A DNA stretch of 64,000 nucleotides, from positions 27,981 through 91,980 of the forward strand of contig JXTC01000034.1 in the NCBI GenBank assembly GCA_002914845.1, read 5' to 3'. Each line of letters starts with the position of its first letter. The first letter of the stretch is position 1. The notes below the pieces were generated by a model that saw only the letters and a program-made list of their open reading frames with translations, had not been told where the DNA came from and did no database searches. The stretch comes from Trema orientale. Its lineage: Eukaryota > Streptophyta > Magnoliopsida > Rosales > Cannabaceae. This document shows positions 1 through 11,156 of the stretch, piece by piece. A program made the position numbers and the translations under genes.

Positions 1-918
1 GATTCACGACTATACAAAATAGTGTCTCTAAAGGGCGTATATGAAGGGGGTAACGAACACAGCAAAATCAGTGCCAAATCCTCAGTATCATATTTAACCT
101 CCAAAGCTTCCAGATCAGAAACAATTTCCTTAAAGACGTTTATGTGCTCTTCTAGAGACGTACCTTCTGTCATACGATGAGAATACAGCCGCTGCTTCTG
201 ATGCAGCTTGTTGGTCAAACTCTCCGTCATACACAGCTGCTCTAATTTCAACCACAAAGCGGCAGCAGTTTTCTCCTTCAGAACGTCTTGTAATATCTGG
301 TTCGACAGATGCAATTGAATCTGAGATAGGGCTTTTCGATCCCTACGCTACTTTTCCTCCATTGATAACGATGAGGGCATTGCATCGATCCCTACCAGTG
401 CATCATCTAAATCCAATTGCGCAAGGACAGCCTGCATCTTAACCTGCCATAACGAAAATCTGGTGTTGCGATCCAAAAGCAGAATATCATATTTCATGGT
501 TACCATTATCGTAATCAAACCTGGGTTAAAGCTCTGATACCAGTTTGATAAGAATTAACGAATGATAATCGACCATAAGAATGAAAAATAAGAACAAACA
601 GATTTAAGTGGAAAACCCTAATCGGGAAAAACCACTGGCAGAGGAAGAAATTTCACTATGTCGAAAATAGGGTACAGAAGGTGGTGTTTTACATGGCCAA
701 GCCAAGTATATATAGAATCCCTAAAACCCTAAAATACATACGTGTACGGACAAAAGCTGTACGGAAAAATCGGCCCAATAAAACAGGTCCATACCAGCCC
801 AATCCCTCCGCTTCCACCACATATCTCAAAATTTCTCCCAATTACAAAAATATCACATATGTCGCACCGCGAAGCTTTCGGACTAGGGCAAATAGAATTC
901 GGGTCACGAACTCTAACA
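1..918 (-). mobile_element. Ty1/Copia LTR retrotransposon fossil, 5' part (LTR plus gag region)
   Basis: Read on the minus strand, an LTR at 546-918 (373 bp) is followed by TGGTATCAGAGC, the usual initiator-Met-tRNA primer binding site of plant Copia elements, and then by a gag-type (UBN2-like) region that runs off the left edge of the window. The LTR has TG...CA ends (TGTTAGAG at its start, TTATCA at its end). It is related to two solo LTRs in this window, at 3690-3982 and 50065-50399. The rest of the element lies outside the window. The part seen looks decayed, and I treat it as a fossil of moderate age. Confidence 0.8.
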
Positions 919-1379
919 GTTCCCAAGATAAAACAACCCAGAATCACTTCTATATTGGACTTCTACTGCACTGAAGAAGACCAGAAGAATAAGACACCCT
1001 TGTGTTACTCGGAAACCAAAATATAAAAACTAGTTTTTTAATTAAAGTAAATAGCTCCGTATATGTTATCTTCTATGTTAAATTGAAGCTACCTTCGAAA
1101 TATATGTAGAAAAAGTCAAATAGAGTGAGTAGGAAGAAAAAAACTGAAAAATAATGAGAAAGTGGAAACAAATGTGGAGAAGATAATTAATGATAGAGAG
1201 AATATGTGGAGTCTAACAGAAAGTATGGACTTGGTCTTTGTTTTACTAACTTCAATAAAGTAGTTTTAAAGATATTAAAAAACTATTATTATATAATTAA
1301 GAAACCTCCTCTTATAATTAAAAAAAATCATTGTGCTCCAAGAAGCGATATTGCACTTCTGCATGTTTAACTTGAATAG
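919..1379. other. AT-rich intergenic stretch
   Basis: I see no gene, RNA or clear element here. It is AT-rich with short A and T runs, between the Copia LTR and an orphan LEA_2-type promoter. Confidence 0.5.
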
Positions 1380-1640
1380 AGTCATATCGGTAGAAGAATA
1401 ATGAGGAATCTAGCTAATTAAATTGATACGTCGATCGGGCGTAGTACTAGTGGGGGGTTTTATTAGCACCTTCTTAACACTAAAATTGATATGTTATGGT
1501 TAGAATGGCGGGTGTAGCCTTTTATTTATAGAGACCATTAATTTGTAGAGGGTCAGAATGAATAGAACTCGGATCAACGATATGCGCGCGGTATTTTATT
1601 CCTACACCGAATCAACATCAACGATAAGCGGTATTTTATT
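1380..1640 (-). promoter_or_regulatory. Orphan LEA_2-type promoter copy
   Basis: This stretch aligns with the promoters of the two intact LEA_2-like genes. The shared words are an ACTAG...GGGG...TTATTAG(C/T)ACC segment, a 'cttaacactaaaattgatatg' type segment, and a minus-strand TATAAATA box (1523-1530) beside GTCTC. The same box lies at 4099-4106 and 15161-15168. No LEA_2 reading frame follows to the left; the Copia fossil lies there instead. It is probably the promoter of a third tandem copy whose gene body was lost or lies beyond the element. Confidence 0.6.
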
Positions 1641-2580
1641 ACTCCAAGGACTTAGACGTAAAGAGTTTCGGTATTTTTGCTTTTTCTCCATAGATTAGTA
1701 ATTTGATTAGATTGAAAAATATTTAAATTTTCGTATAAATACAAAAGGAATGAAAGTAAAATATGGGTATATCTGGATATATATAAAAAATATACAGAGA
1801 AATTTGAAATATTTTTAAATTTAAACGTAAATGTAAAAAGTTCTATGTACTAAACATTTTACTTGATGGATCGATCAAGAACTTCTCTAATTAAATTGAG
1901 ATGTTTATTAGAATTGGTAGATATCTTTTCTCGACATTAGGATTAATAGAGGTTAGACCAAAGGATTAATAGGTTATTTATTTAAGTCCAAATATAAAAG
2001 AAAAATTCTTTTGCGGGTGATTTCCACCTAATTAATGCTGGGTCCATGTAATGATTTTAATCATTGTGCCATCGATCTATATTATAGGATAAAAAACGAG
2101 TTATTGTGATATCAATATTCTAATGGTATCATTGTCATTTAGGTAAAAACTTAGTCAAAACTTTGACAAAAAAGAGAAGGATTATCATTTTTTTTTTCAT
2201 TCTGAAATTAAAAAAAAAAAAAACGAAAAAGAGAAGATGTTTTTGGGTTTTATAAGAAAAATGGTTAAATTTAGTTAAACTTAAAATAGAGGGGTGCTTT
2301 GTGGATTATCCTTTTAGAAAATGGCCATTTTTCACATATTATTAAAAAATAGTCGAATTTATCAAAAATAAAGCCAAAATATATCAGTTTTATAAGAAGT
2401 ATAATTTCATAAAAAATTAATATATTGACACATGGAAAATTTATATGATATATAAAACGAATCGATATACAAGCATGAAATTGATATAGTGTACATAAAA
2501 TTGATTAAAACTGACGAAAATTATTATATATTGTTATTATATATATGAAAAATAATATCCAATAATTAATATATTATTAT
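1641..2580. other. AT-rich intergenic stretch
   Basis: No gene is visible. There are short homopolymer runs and low-complexity AT sequence. The stretch ends at a Mutator-like MITE. Confidence 0.5.
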
Positions 2581-2754
2581 TATGGGCGCGTCTACAGTAG
2601 GGGCGCCCCTACGTAAGGCCTGTCTATTTACCGTTGAATGGGAATCTGTATATAAATAGATTCTTCACAGATTTCCGTTATTCTCCACAGATTCCCATCC
2701 AACGATAACTAAGGCATGACCCTACGTAGGGACGCCCCTATCGTAACCATCCCC
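2581..2754 (+). mobile_element. Mutator-like MITE, copy 1
   Basis: A short element of about 174 bp starts GGGCGCGTCTACAGTAGGGG and ends in CGTAACCATCCCC, with imperfect terminal inverted repeats and a palindromic interior. The same element lies in the opposite orientation at 57948-58122. TATTATTAT flanks both sides, which would be a 9-bp target duplication, but the region is itself an ATT repeat, so the boundary is less certain than for the second copy. It has no coding capacity. Confidence 0.75.
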
Positions 2755-2832
2755 TATTATTATTATTATATATATGAAAAGAAAGAAACCACGAAACCGA
2801 AGGGAAAGGGTCCTCCTCGAATATATACATCT

Positions 2833-3681
2833 CTAATAACTTATAGCACCTGATCGTAAATAATTTAGACATGGAACTAAAATCAAAACAACACCTAAAA
2901 GTATAAGAAGCAGTCCTAGGAACAAGAATTCATATAATTTATCCCACAACCCCTCAGCCTCGCAATAATCATAATCAGATGCCTTATAATTAGTCCATGA
3001 CTCCATGCTATTATTAGCAGAAAAAGAAAAAGGAACCTTCAAAGTCGAACACGCAACATCTATAGGCATTCTCCGCTTTATTAACCAAGCAGCTTTACCT
3101 CTATATGTAACGTTTGAAGTCAAAACAAAGTCAACGCTCGTAAACCCTGATCTTTTCCCTGCGTACTCTTCTTGATCAATACCATCTCCAACCACATCCC
3201 ATGAGTCGACCCCCAACGTCACGTTCTTGAGCCTGAGCAGCACGGTCCTGTCGCTCGACGGATCGTCCTCTCCGCCGAGCTCGAAAGGCATGACAGCATT
3301 GGTTTTCGCTATGTTATGGTAGTGACTACCTCGGGACGCCGAGGCGGAGGCGGCGAGATGGTCGAAAATCATGCTCTTCTCCGCACGGTTAATGAAGCGG
3401 ATGCCTACGTCCAAGTCGGCCGCTATGCGGTTGTCGTCGACGTCGACGTCGACGTCGTGGACAGTGGTGGAAACCGTCGTGATTGAGACACCGGGTAAGA
3501 ATGGGATACCAGAATCCAAAACAAGCATGAACACGCCAGCGGAAAACAGGGCCACTCCCAGAACAATCCAAAGTATGGAGCTAATGGTCCTCGTATAAGA
3601 TAAACAAGGACTGTGGTCATGATTTACTTCGGTTGACGAGAGATATTGCTCTGTATCATTAACTACTTGAAAAGTAGTCAT
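2833..3681 (-). CDS. LEA_2 / NDR1-HIN1-like two-span membrane protein, copy 1
   Basis: This is a single-exon gene of 282 aa. Residues about 34-55 form one hydrophobic span and about 249-272 a second. The middle has the layout of LEA_2 (WHy) domains seen in NHL-type proteins: D-R-I-A-A-D-L-D-V-G-I-R-F, then a G-V-D-S-W-D-V-V-G motif and T-S-N-V-T-Y, a possible N-glycosylation site. A VDVDVD run comes from a GTCGAC repeat (about 3433-3460). The paralogue at 14098-15021 keeps the same order, which supports a real gene. NHL proteins are often linked to defence or membrane contact; the role of this one is not known. The coding part is clearly richer in GC than its surroundings. A solo LTR starts 8 bp upstream of the start codon and separates it from its conserved TATA box at 4099-4106. 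Confidence 0.75.
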   Translation of the reverse strand: MTTFQVVNDTEQYLSSTEVNHDHSPCLSYTRTISSILWIVLGVALFSAGVFMLVLDSGIPFLPGVSITTVSTTVHDVDVDVDDNRIAADLDVGIRFINRAEKSMIFDHLAASASASRGSHYHNIAKTNAVMPFELGGEDDPSSDRTVLLRLKNVTLGVDSWDVVGDGIDQEEYAGKRSGFTSVDFVLTSNVTYRGKAAWLIKRRMPIDVACSTLKVPFSFSANNSMESWTNYKASDYDYCEAEGLWDKLYEFLFLGLLLILLGVVLILVPCLNYLRSGAISY

Positions 3682-3689
3682 GATATATA

Positions 3690-3982
3690 TTGTTAAAAAT
3701 TAATGAACACAAAAGAATGAAAATAAGAACTACAGATTTAGGTGGAAAATTCTAATAGGAAAAAATCACTAGAATATGGAATTTTACACTACTAAACTGA
3801 AATATTTAAAATATTAAAACTCTAAAATAAATCTGTGTATGGACGAAAACTGTACAGAAAAATTAGTCTCATCCTTTATCATAAATTTCAAAAAATTCTC
3901 TCAATTAAAAAGCACACCACATATATCGCACCCTAAAATTTTTTAGTTAGGACAAACAGAATTCAGATCACAAAACTCTAAA
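3690..3982 (-). mobile_element. Solo LTR of the Copia family, inside the LEA_2 leader
   Basis: This stretch aligns end to end with the LTR at 546-918. It begins TGTTAAAAATTAATGAAC and keeps the later GTACAGAAAAATT and TTAGGACAAACAGAATTC words, ending near CTCTAA. No internal region follows, so it is a solo LTR. It is about 293 bp long, shorter than its relatives, and I see no clear target duplication. It lies between the LEA_2 start codon and the gene's own TATA box. Confidence 0.75.
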
Positions 3983-4650
3983 GGGACGAAACTCAATTAA
4001 TTAAACACTACTAATGTGGAGTTTTTAAAGCACCTGCTAGCTAGTACTTAACGCTAAAATTAATATGATGTAGGTAGAATTAATGGCAGGTGCAGCCTTA
4101 TTTATAGAGACGATTATAGAGTCAGAATGCAACTCGGATTTACTGATTTATAATGGTTTTTATTTATTTTATTACTAAAGTACTTAAGTTAAGTCTACAG
4201 CAAATTATACATAAGAGAGTTTGAGTTCGAGTACTCTAACTCTCTTTCAAAGTCAAATGCATATATTGTAATGAACAAGGATTTCCATTTAAATTTTAAT
4301 AGAAATACGCTAACTGAGAAGAGTTCTACTAATAATGTATCTTCTTATCGTTCTTATTTTTTTAAAAAAAATATTAATGGTGGCAAAATAATTGAATAAA
4401 TGTAGTAATGAGGAGAATAAATGATAAATATTTCAAATAGATTGCTATTCGGAAATAAATCTAAAGAGCTCAATTAAAATTAAGTACATATTGCTACTTA
4501 ATTATAGTGTTTTTTTTTCTGAATTGCTATTTAATTATAGTTATCCACCAGAAATATTGAATCTTGAAATTTGAGATACTATATATATAATAATAATTTA
4601 TTTCATCAAAGATCATTGTATCAATCAGAATCAAAAGAACCGACTATATT
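3983..4650 (-). promoter_or_regulatory. LEA_2 copy 1 promoter and upstream duplicated flank
   Basis: A minus-strand TATAAATA box lies at 4099-4106. The sequence from about 4020 aligns with 15040-15215 and with 1380-1640. From about 4200 to 4640 it aligns with 19290-19625 (shared words include CAAGGATTTCCATT, CGCTAACTGAGAA, AATTGAATAAATGTAGTA and CTTGAAATTTGAGATA). It is therefore part of a segmental duplication that also carried an RLP relic. Confidence 0.7.
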
Positions 4651-4826
4651 GGGTATTGTAAACTTTTTTAGGGATAATATGACACAAAAATACCCTAATT
4701 TTTTACTTTTTTAAAAAATTAACTTGGCTTTTGATATGCGCAAATTTATTTTCTAACATTTGAAATCTGTGTAAATTTATACCATAAAATTATTTTTATT
4801 TGGGAAAGTAAAAAAACTTCGGGATT

Positions 4827-4986
4827 TTTTTTTTTTTTCCAAAAGTGGGGCTTAACTAATGACCACCACTTACTATAAATTAAAGGAAAATGACACACAC
4901 ACATTACCAAGATTTGAACCCCTGACCCCCCAAACACACACACACAACCCTCAAACCTTGGACCAACTGAGCTAGCCCCAGTTGGC
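4827..4986 (-). mobile_element. tRNA-derived SINE, copy 1
   Basis: On the minus strand the element opens with a Pol III A box (GGCTAGCTCAGTTGGT) and has a B box (GGTTCAAATCTTGGT), then ends in an A-rich tail (the T run at 4827-4837 on the plus strand). A perfect 13-bp target duplication, AAACTTCGGGATT, lies at 4814-4826 and 4987-4999. About 160 bp long. A second member lies at 7330-7494. Confidence 0.88.
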
Positions 4987-4999
4987 AAACTTCGGGATT

Positions 5000-5281
5000 A
5001 TTTCATAGATATCTTGTTATTAAAAAAAAGTAATTTTATAGCGGTATTTTAGAAAAAAAAAAATTTCCAAAAACTACTATATTGTCCTTCAAAACTATTA
5101 ATTACTCAGCCTAATTTTTATTATAATTTTAAATCAATTTCTAAATCCGGTTCTATTTTTGGGAAAGGTATTTGGATAAGATCATTTGACCCCAAAATGT
5201 GTATTTTTATGTTTTTTTTTTTTAATATAGTGATATTTTTAGGCTTTATTTTGAACTTTTTAAAGACTAGGAAGAAATTAA
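5000..5281. other. Duplicated AT-rich flank
   Basis: No gene. The part from about 5160 aligns with 19735-19860 (the CATTTGACCCC and GACTA(G/A)..GAAATTAATCAGTTT words are shared), so it belongs to the LEA_2/RLP duplication unit. Confidence 0.55.
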
Positions 5282-5578
5282 TCAGTTTCCACCGCTACCC
5301 TTAGCGAAGAGCTGCCAAAATTGGGTGCGAAAGAGCTCTGTTACATGGCCAAGTTTTGTTATCAAAGACGATTTCAACCCATTTGCAATAATCTTTCCGG
5401 AATCCCAAGACAACAATCTGTTTAATAGATCCACAGGATCTTGTTTGAAAGTCAAACTAGCTTGTTTTTCACTTTGAAAACAGAGTACTCTGTGTCCGAA
5501 GCAAACATTCATAAGAGTTGCTACTGAGGGAAATACCAGAGTTAAGAATAGAACTAAAATGGGTTTCAAGGGTACCAC
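5282..5578 (-). pseudogene. LRR receptor-like protein relic (N-terminal part)
   Basis: The translation begins with a hydrophobic signal-like stretch (ILVLFLTLVFPSVATL) followed by an LRRNT_2-type start (ASLTFKQDPVDLLNRLLSW). These are the first parts of a Cf/EIX-type receptor-like protein. The CCRW-type motif and all LRR repeats are missing; the frame ends in unrelated residues. The paralogous relic at 20143-21645 has the same start (LLSFKQDLVDPSNRLLTW) and the same 3' flank, so both came from one duplicated RLP. It is a broken remnant and not expected to be functional. Confidence 0.7.
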
Positions 5579-6420
5579 CAGGATTGGGCGTGAGATTTTT
5601 GCGTTTTGAGATCCGTACTTCTAAGTTTTTATGTTCAGTACTAATAACATTCTTTGTACTTGGATTGATTCAGGTCAAACCATGTTTATTACCGAACAAC
5701 ATGATCTCTAATTCTTCATCTTTAATATTCCTTTTTTAACTATTTCATATGCTTTAGAATTTCGGGGACAATTATTTAGTATTATTGCTATTATTTTTGC
5801 TTTAAGTATAGATTCAAAAATTAGAAGCAGAAATAGGTAGCTAGGTAGCTAGAGACCTCAGCTTCGTCTTTATTTGTGTTTGACTAGGATTTTTTTTTTT
5901 TTTTTTTTTGGAATTTTTATGGGGAGAATCAATTGAAAAATACTAACCAAAATATTACGAGAGAAAGAACGTTACTTGTTAATTACGAAGCAATTAATAA
6001 TGAAGAGGTTATTTGTAGATTATAGTATATGGGTATCGTAAATTACCAAATTCAACATGACAAAGTAAAAGTAGTAGTAATAATAATAATTTTAAAGTAT
6101 ATATATGTAATATGTGAACACAAAGAGAAGCCGAATAGGAAGGATCCATAGAAACATATATATTAAAACCGTATGGCAAGTCGATCATCAAGCGCATATA
6201 TATATATGGAAGACTTCTCAATAGTTATAATTTTTTTGTGACCATGAATGGATACTAAAAAAAATAGTAATAATATTATTTTTTTTTATACTAATAAATA
6301 ACATTAAATGTTTTTGGCCAACCACCAAACTAATCACCACTGTAGGATATAAATCTAACGGCTTAAACTATTGTAACTATCCATAGGTAAATATTGTTGT
6401 TACCATTTAATATATATATT
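5579..6420. other. Intergenic, AT-rich
   Basis: No gene is supported. It holds a long T run (about 5891-5909) and short TA repeats. The open frames seen here are short and match nothing I recognise. Confidence 0.5.
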
Positions 6421-6745
6421 GTGACGCCCAAAAACAAAAGCAACATTCCTGAGAATTGAGAAGAGCAAACGATTATCAAACTTTAGCTCTATACGTAGCA
6501 GTAGCTCTCAACGCAAAATCAATGTACGAAATCCTTGAACTTTTTTTTTTTTTTTCCATGCATGTCTCTTTGCCAATATATCTACGTTGTCTCATTCCAA
6601 CCACGTCCCATGTGTGGACCCGATCCCAGCATCATGTGCTTCATGACTCTTGAGAGTTGAGCCCAAAGATCACGATTTTGTCCCACGACTCGTCGTTTCG
6701 ACCGAGTTGGAAAGACATGAGAAAATTGATTTTTCATAATATCTT
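6421..6745 (-). pseudogene. LEA_2-like relic, decayed third copy
   Basis: Several blocks align in order with the intact LEA_2-like gene at 14098-15021. 6421-6465 matches its C-terminal membrane-span codons, 6496-6540 matches the S-N-V-T-Y region (shared word TCAACGCAAA), and 6595-6725 matches the G-V-D-S-W-D and charged loop region (shared TCCCA(T)G, CCCAGCATCA and GAGTTGGAAAGACATGA-like words). Stretches between the blocks are missing, a T run interrupts it, and no frame spans it. This is a heavily deleted pseudogene. Confidence 0.7.
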
Positions 6746-7130
6746 GATTTGATGATTGTATTTCTTTTTTTGGTTGGTCAATATAAATTTGTTTATTTTT
6801 CATTCTTATGTTAACAATGTGGAATGTGGGGAAGTAAAACTTAAAAAAAAAATTAAAATTAAAACTATGGACATTTTGGGAAATAAATATTCCCCTTATT
6901 TTTCGTTCAAGTACTTCTCTTTAGTAACAAGTTTCTAGTAGTAATTAATAAGAAAAGTATAAAAAATATAGAAGCAAATTTAATTTGTATAAGAAAATAG
7001 CTGTACTAAATATGATGACTTGGATAAAACATAATGAATTTTCCGAACTTGGCGCTGATATAGAATGTCGCCAATTATATGTATCCACATTCTTTTTTTC
7101 CAATAAATATATACCTATAGATATTAGGAA

Positions 7131-7196
7131 ATCAGGAGTGGCTAAGGGTAAGGCCACTAAGGTCATCGCGTAAGGCCCCCTTTGAGCCAAGGCCCG
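7131..7196 (+). mobile_element. hAT-type end fragment
   Basis: The sequence GAGTGGCTAAGGGTAAGGCC resembles the right end (reverse complement) of the hAT derivative at 61108-61734. No other end or target duplication is clear, so this is probably a truncated relic. Confidence 0.4.
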
Positions 7197-7329
7197 ATAA
7201 TTAACTTCATATATTAGATATATGTGATGATGTAAGAATCAATGTATGTGATACTGTAAACTCATATACTACTTTCTTTTAAATTGTCTAAAAAATTTTA
7301 TACATTTACTTTGTCCTAATTAAAGTATC

Positions 7330-7494
7330 TTTTTTTTTAATTAAAAGTGGGGCTTAACTAATGACCACTACTTACTACAAATATAAAGAAAAATAACACA
7401 CACACTCTCTCTACCAAGACTTGAACCCTGACTTCCCCAAACTCACACACGCATCCCTCAAGTCTTGGACCAACTGAGCTAGCCCCAGTTGACA
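7330..7494 (-). mobile_element. tRNA-derived SINE, copy 2
   Basis: This has the same organisation as the SINE at 4827-4986: A box GGCTAGCTCAGTTGGT, a B box near GGTTCAAGTCTTGGT, and an A tail at the left edge. The target duplication is TCCTAATTAAAGTATC at 7314-7329 and TCCTAATTAAAGTGTC at 7495-7510, with one mismatch in 16. The two copies differ at many sites in the middle, so neither is very young. Confidence 0.87.
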
Positions 7495-7510
7495 TCCTAA
7501 TTAAAGTGTC

Positions 7511-8811
7511 CTTAAATACTAGCAATTACTTCATATTTTGATTTCTTTTTTTAAACAAATTGATCTTCTTTATTTAAAGTAATCCATAAATAATAAGCAA
7601 TTACTATGTTATTGATTTTTTTTTAAGTAAATTAGCATTACTTATCTTTTTTTCAATTTATCGTTGCTGATATTTTTTTAATGGCATTAAATATTAATTA
7701 TTGTACATGTTTTCTTATGTTTTAGCCTTTTTTAGCCAAAATTTAAATGACCAAATTCTATAAATATAGAACTTTGACACATCATATTCTACAATTCATT
7801 TTTCTTAATTTCATCTTCAAAACTTCTACTCTGTCTTACAATAATTCTCAGAAGTGTTGAGACTATTTCCAGGTTCTATTACTCTCTTTTATTTTTTTTA
7901 ATTTTTATTTTATTTGCATTTAGATCATACATATATATGTAATATTTTTTATTCTTATATAGTTTATATTTATAAGAAGTGTTGTTGTTAGAGATTAGAA
8001 ACGCGAATATATCTAGTAGAAAATACGAATCAAGATATTAGAAAATTAGGAAAAAAAAAAAAGAGTAGAACGATTAATTAAATCCCAAAAAGGGGCCTTT
8101 AATAAGTTTCTAAGAAGTAACAAAAAAGAAGTAAACACAAGTGAAGGTGTAGAAGTTAAACAACCAAATTTGAATAAATTAAAAGATAATGAAGAAATAA
8201 ATAGTAAAAATACTAAACATAAAATATTTGATATAATGACCCTTAGGAAAAAGAGTCCAAAAAACATAGAATATGAAATAGGATGAAACTAAAGATGATA
8301 ATAAAGATTTAATTATCAATTTTGCATATCAAAAATCAAGAACAATAGACTTTAAATAGATTTTATATATATTTAAAAGACCTAATTAGAAATTTCTGTA
8401 TTACCTATATTTAAAAAAAAAAAAAAAACAAAGATATTTTTGCTTTGTTTACTTTATCTACTCATAACTGACAAATTTGGCTATAGAAATTCGAAATATA
8501 TAAGTTACGTACTGGATAATTATAAAGAATTCAGGATAAAATATAATAATACATACTCTCTCATGTCACTAAATAACAATAATACAATACATTATACAAA
8601 TGTTTTAATTCATCAAAGTCATGAGCAAGTCACGTTTCACCTGGGGCAAGAACGTGGATTACTTTGATGGAAAATAGTGGAATTTTTTCTTTAAATTGGG
8701 ACAAATTTTAATTAAGTAACTACCATGAATAAATTCTTTCAAACTCTCTCCTTAATCATATTGATTATTATGTCATAAATTATTCAAATTTTAGAAAGTA
8801 CACCTTAGAAG
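7511..8811. other. Intergenic, AT-rich
   Basis: No gene is supported. Homopolymer runs are common, and short frames have no recognisable family features. Confidence 0.5.
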
Positions 8812-10430
8812 TGACCTATTTTGTCCAACGTTCCATCCGAGAGGACAAAAGGACTTCATCTAGAAGCACTAATGGTCCTTTCGGATGGATCGCGGGACAA
8901 GAAAGGTCATCAAGCTATACCTTTGAAGAATTTTGACAAAATAAATATGATCATAGAGGAATTAGAAAGAATTTTGCCACGGTAGTTTGCTCGTCGATAT
9001 ACTCTTTCATGCCACGAGAGAGTATATTGACTATATATATATATATCTTTATAAAAATAATGGTCGACAATATTCATACAAAAACTTTTTAATTCATATA
9101 AGTCACATTAGTCTAGTAAATAATTTGGTAGCATTAAAAATGTCATATGAATATATATATATATATATAATATGATCAAGCCTGAGCATCTTCTATTTCA
9201 TTTTCACAGTTTTCTTTTCAGCCGAAGGATGAGATCATAATTGTTTGAGAGGCTACAACACTAAATTGTAATGACATAAAACAAATGCTATGACCACTAG
9301 TGGAGCCAGCTGCAGTCCAATTTTAATTTTACTTTTAATATTTTGTCTAAATTAGATTACAATTACAAAGATGAATTTACCCCATTATAAATATTAATCT
9401 ATAGAAATATGCCCCTAAAATTCCAAATTAATACACATATTCCCTTAAGTTCTTAAATTTAAAACATTATTTGGGCTCAATCTAAATATTTATGTTGCCT
9501 CAACTCAAGTCATATATTTACACGCTTAAGAAACTGGTTTCAACTAATAATTGACCTTAAAAACTAATTAAAAAATTTAGACTAGTACTAAAAAAACATT
9601 TAGATGAGTACCAATGTTTATGCCCAATAAGCTATTTGTAAAAATAATTTTCTTTGCTCCAATTATATATTTATAACACCTCTTCTTTTCCAAAAATCTC
9701 TGTTTTGTTTGTCTATTGTTCCAACCCAAAATCAAATCTAAATGACAGATTTAGTTGCGGGAGGTGATTATTAGCAAAGTATAAAAAGAAGAAGTTAACT
9801 TTGAATCATATATTTTCTAAAAAAAGTGGTATTTGAATACATATACCCTAGAAACAAAGTTCATACGTTTCAATTAAAAACAAGGGCTACGCCGTATAAA
9901 AGAGGGTTTTAAAATGTTTTTTTTTTTTTTTCCAGAGAGTTATTTCGCTTGGGAATATTAAAAGAGTGTTATGTATTTTTTATAACCTAATTTATATATA
10001 TATATATTCCGCTCTTGTAACCCCTGACGCTTATATCTAGTTGAAGAATTTTGCCTCATGTCCCATTAAATTAAGATCATGGCCCTGGCTAAGATATCGA
10101 TCTTAAATTATCAATAAATAAAGGAAAGCTATAATACTTGACAGAACAAAAGCTATAAATATTAGGAAAATTAGGCAAACTATATCTTCTGAAACTTGCA
10201 CATATTATCATATCACAAGGACCAAAAAAAAAAAAAGGGGGGCGAAAAAGCGCATACCTGACTACGCAGACATCATTCATTTGTTGTTTAAGAATGTATA
10301 TATAGCCACGGGTATCATGCTTAATTTTTAAGCAACTTCTCACACCACAATATGCTAATTTTAAATTTTTAATTACTTTTCTTGTATTCTTTACGCAACA
10401 CTATTTTTTTTTAGAACAAAATATTTTGGG
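8812..10430 (+). repeat. Large non-coding direct duplication, copy 1
   Basis: This stretch aligns in order with 11385-13330. Shared words start at CATCTAGAAG(C/T)ACTA(A/G)TGGTCCTTT and GGATGGATCGC, run through TTTTAATTTTACTTTTAATATTTTG and AAGAAACTGGTTTCAACTA, and end near the CTTTAGCCTA/TTTCTTAGCC region. A TA microsatellite lies in each copy. No gene is recognised, but the first 170 bp are the best conserved part. Confidence 0.75.
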
Positions 10431-10506
10431 CTTCTTTCATGGATAGCAATTCTTTAAAAAAAAAATAAAATTGTAGCATTTTGTTTTGAGAATAAATTGC
10501 CACAAA

Positions 10507-11156
10507 TAGAGCCGTCAAGTGTTTCGACGCCCATTAAAGTAGAGTATAAACGTGCTTTCGTACCATATCGTACACAGTTTTTAATCGTGTCGTGCCTAAA
10601 ATTCAAAATTATTACCTTAGTTCGGCTCATTTGCCCATGCTTAAATGTGTCGTGTCATACCGTGTTTCATGTTGTGCCATGTCAGTCTATGTGCCTAAAC
10701 GTGCTAGCCCATTTGAGCTAAAATTGGCCCATTTAATCGATAAAATTTTCTTAATCTTAGTATCGTTTTAAGACTTTTTTTTCCAAATCATTCATATATG
10801 TAAAAAAAAAAAAAAAACAAAACAAAAATTAACATAATAAGTTAAAGATAAAAAAAATTTAACACCAAAGAAGAATAAAAAAAAAACTTGTGAAATATTG
10901 CAAACAATAATGAATTATAGATTGTATCCTAATTAGGCAGCACTTGTATATTAAAAAAAAAATTTAAAATAATACATGTGTGACGTGCTAACATGCCCTG
11001 CCATGTTGATGGGTCGTATCGTGTCGTGCCTTACTCAACCCATCATGCTTAAGTTATGAGCCTAATATGGTCCACATTTTGGTCTGTTGTGTCATACTTA
11101 AACCGTGCTATACTGTGTTGTACTAATAGACTAGTCCGACTCTCTTGACAGCTCTA
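10507..11156. mobile_element. hAT-like non-autonomous DNA transposon (650 bp)
   Basis: The ends form inverted repeats, TAGAGCCGTCAAG at the left and CTTGACAGCTCTA at the right. The flanking 8-mers are GCCACAAA (10499-10506) and GCTGCAAA (11157-11164), an 8-bp hAT-type target duplication with two mismatches. The paralogous site at about 13328-13345 (ATTGCCAAAACTATAAAT) lacks the insert, which confirms the borders. The interior repeats CGTGTCGTGCC-like words and has no transposase frame. Confidence 0.82.

Noticed and set aside
4860-4985. tRNA gene on the minus strand (A and B boxes present)
   Set aside because: No acceptor stem or full cloverleaf is formed, the boxes are too far apart, and the unit is flanked by a target duplication and an A tail: a SINE.
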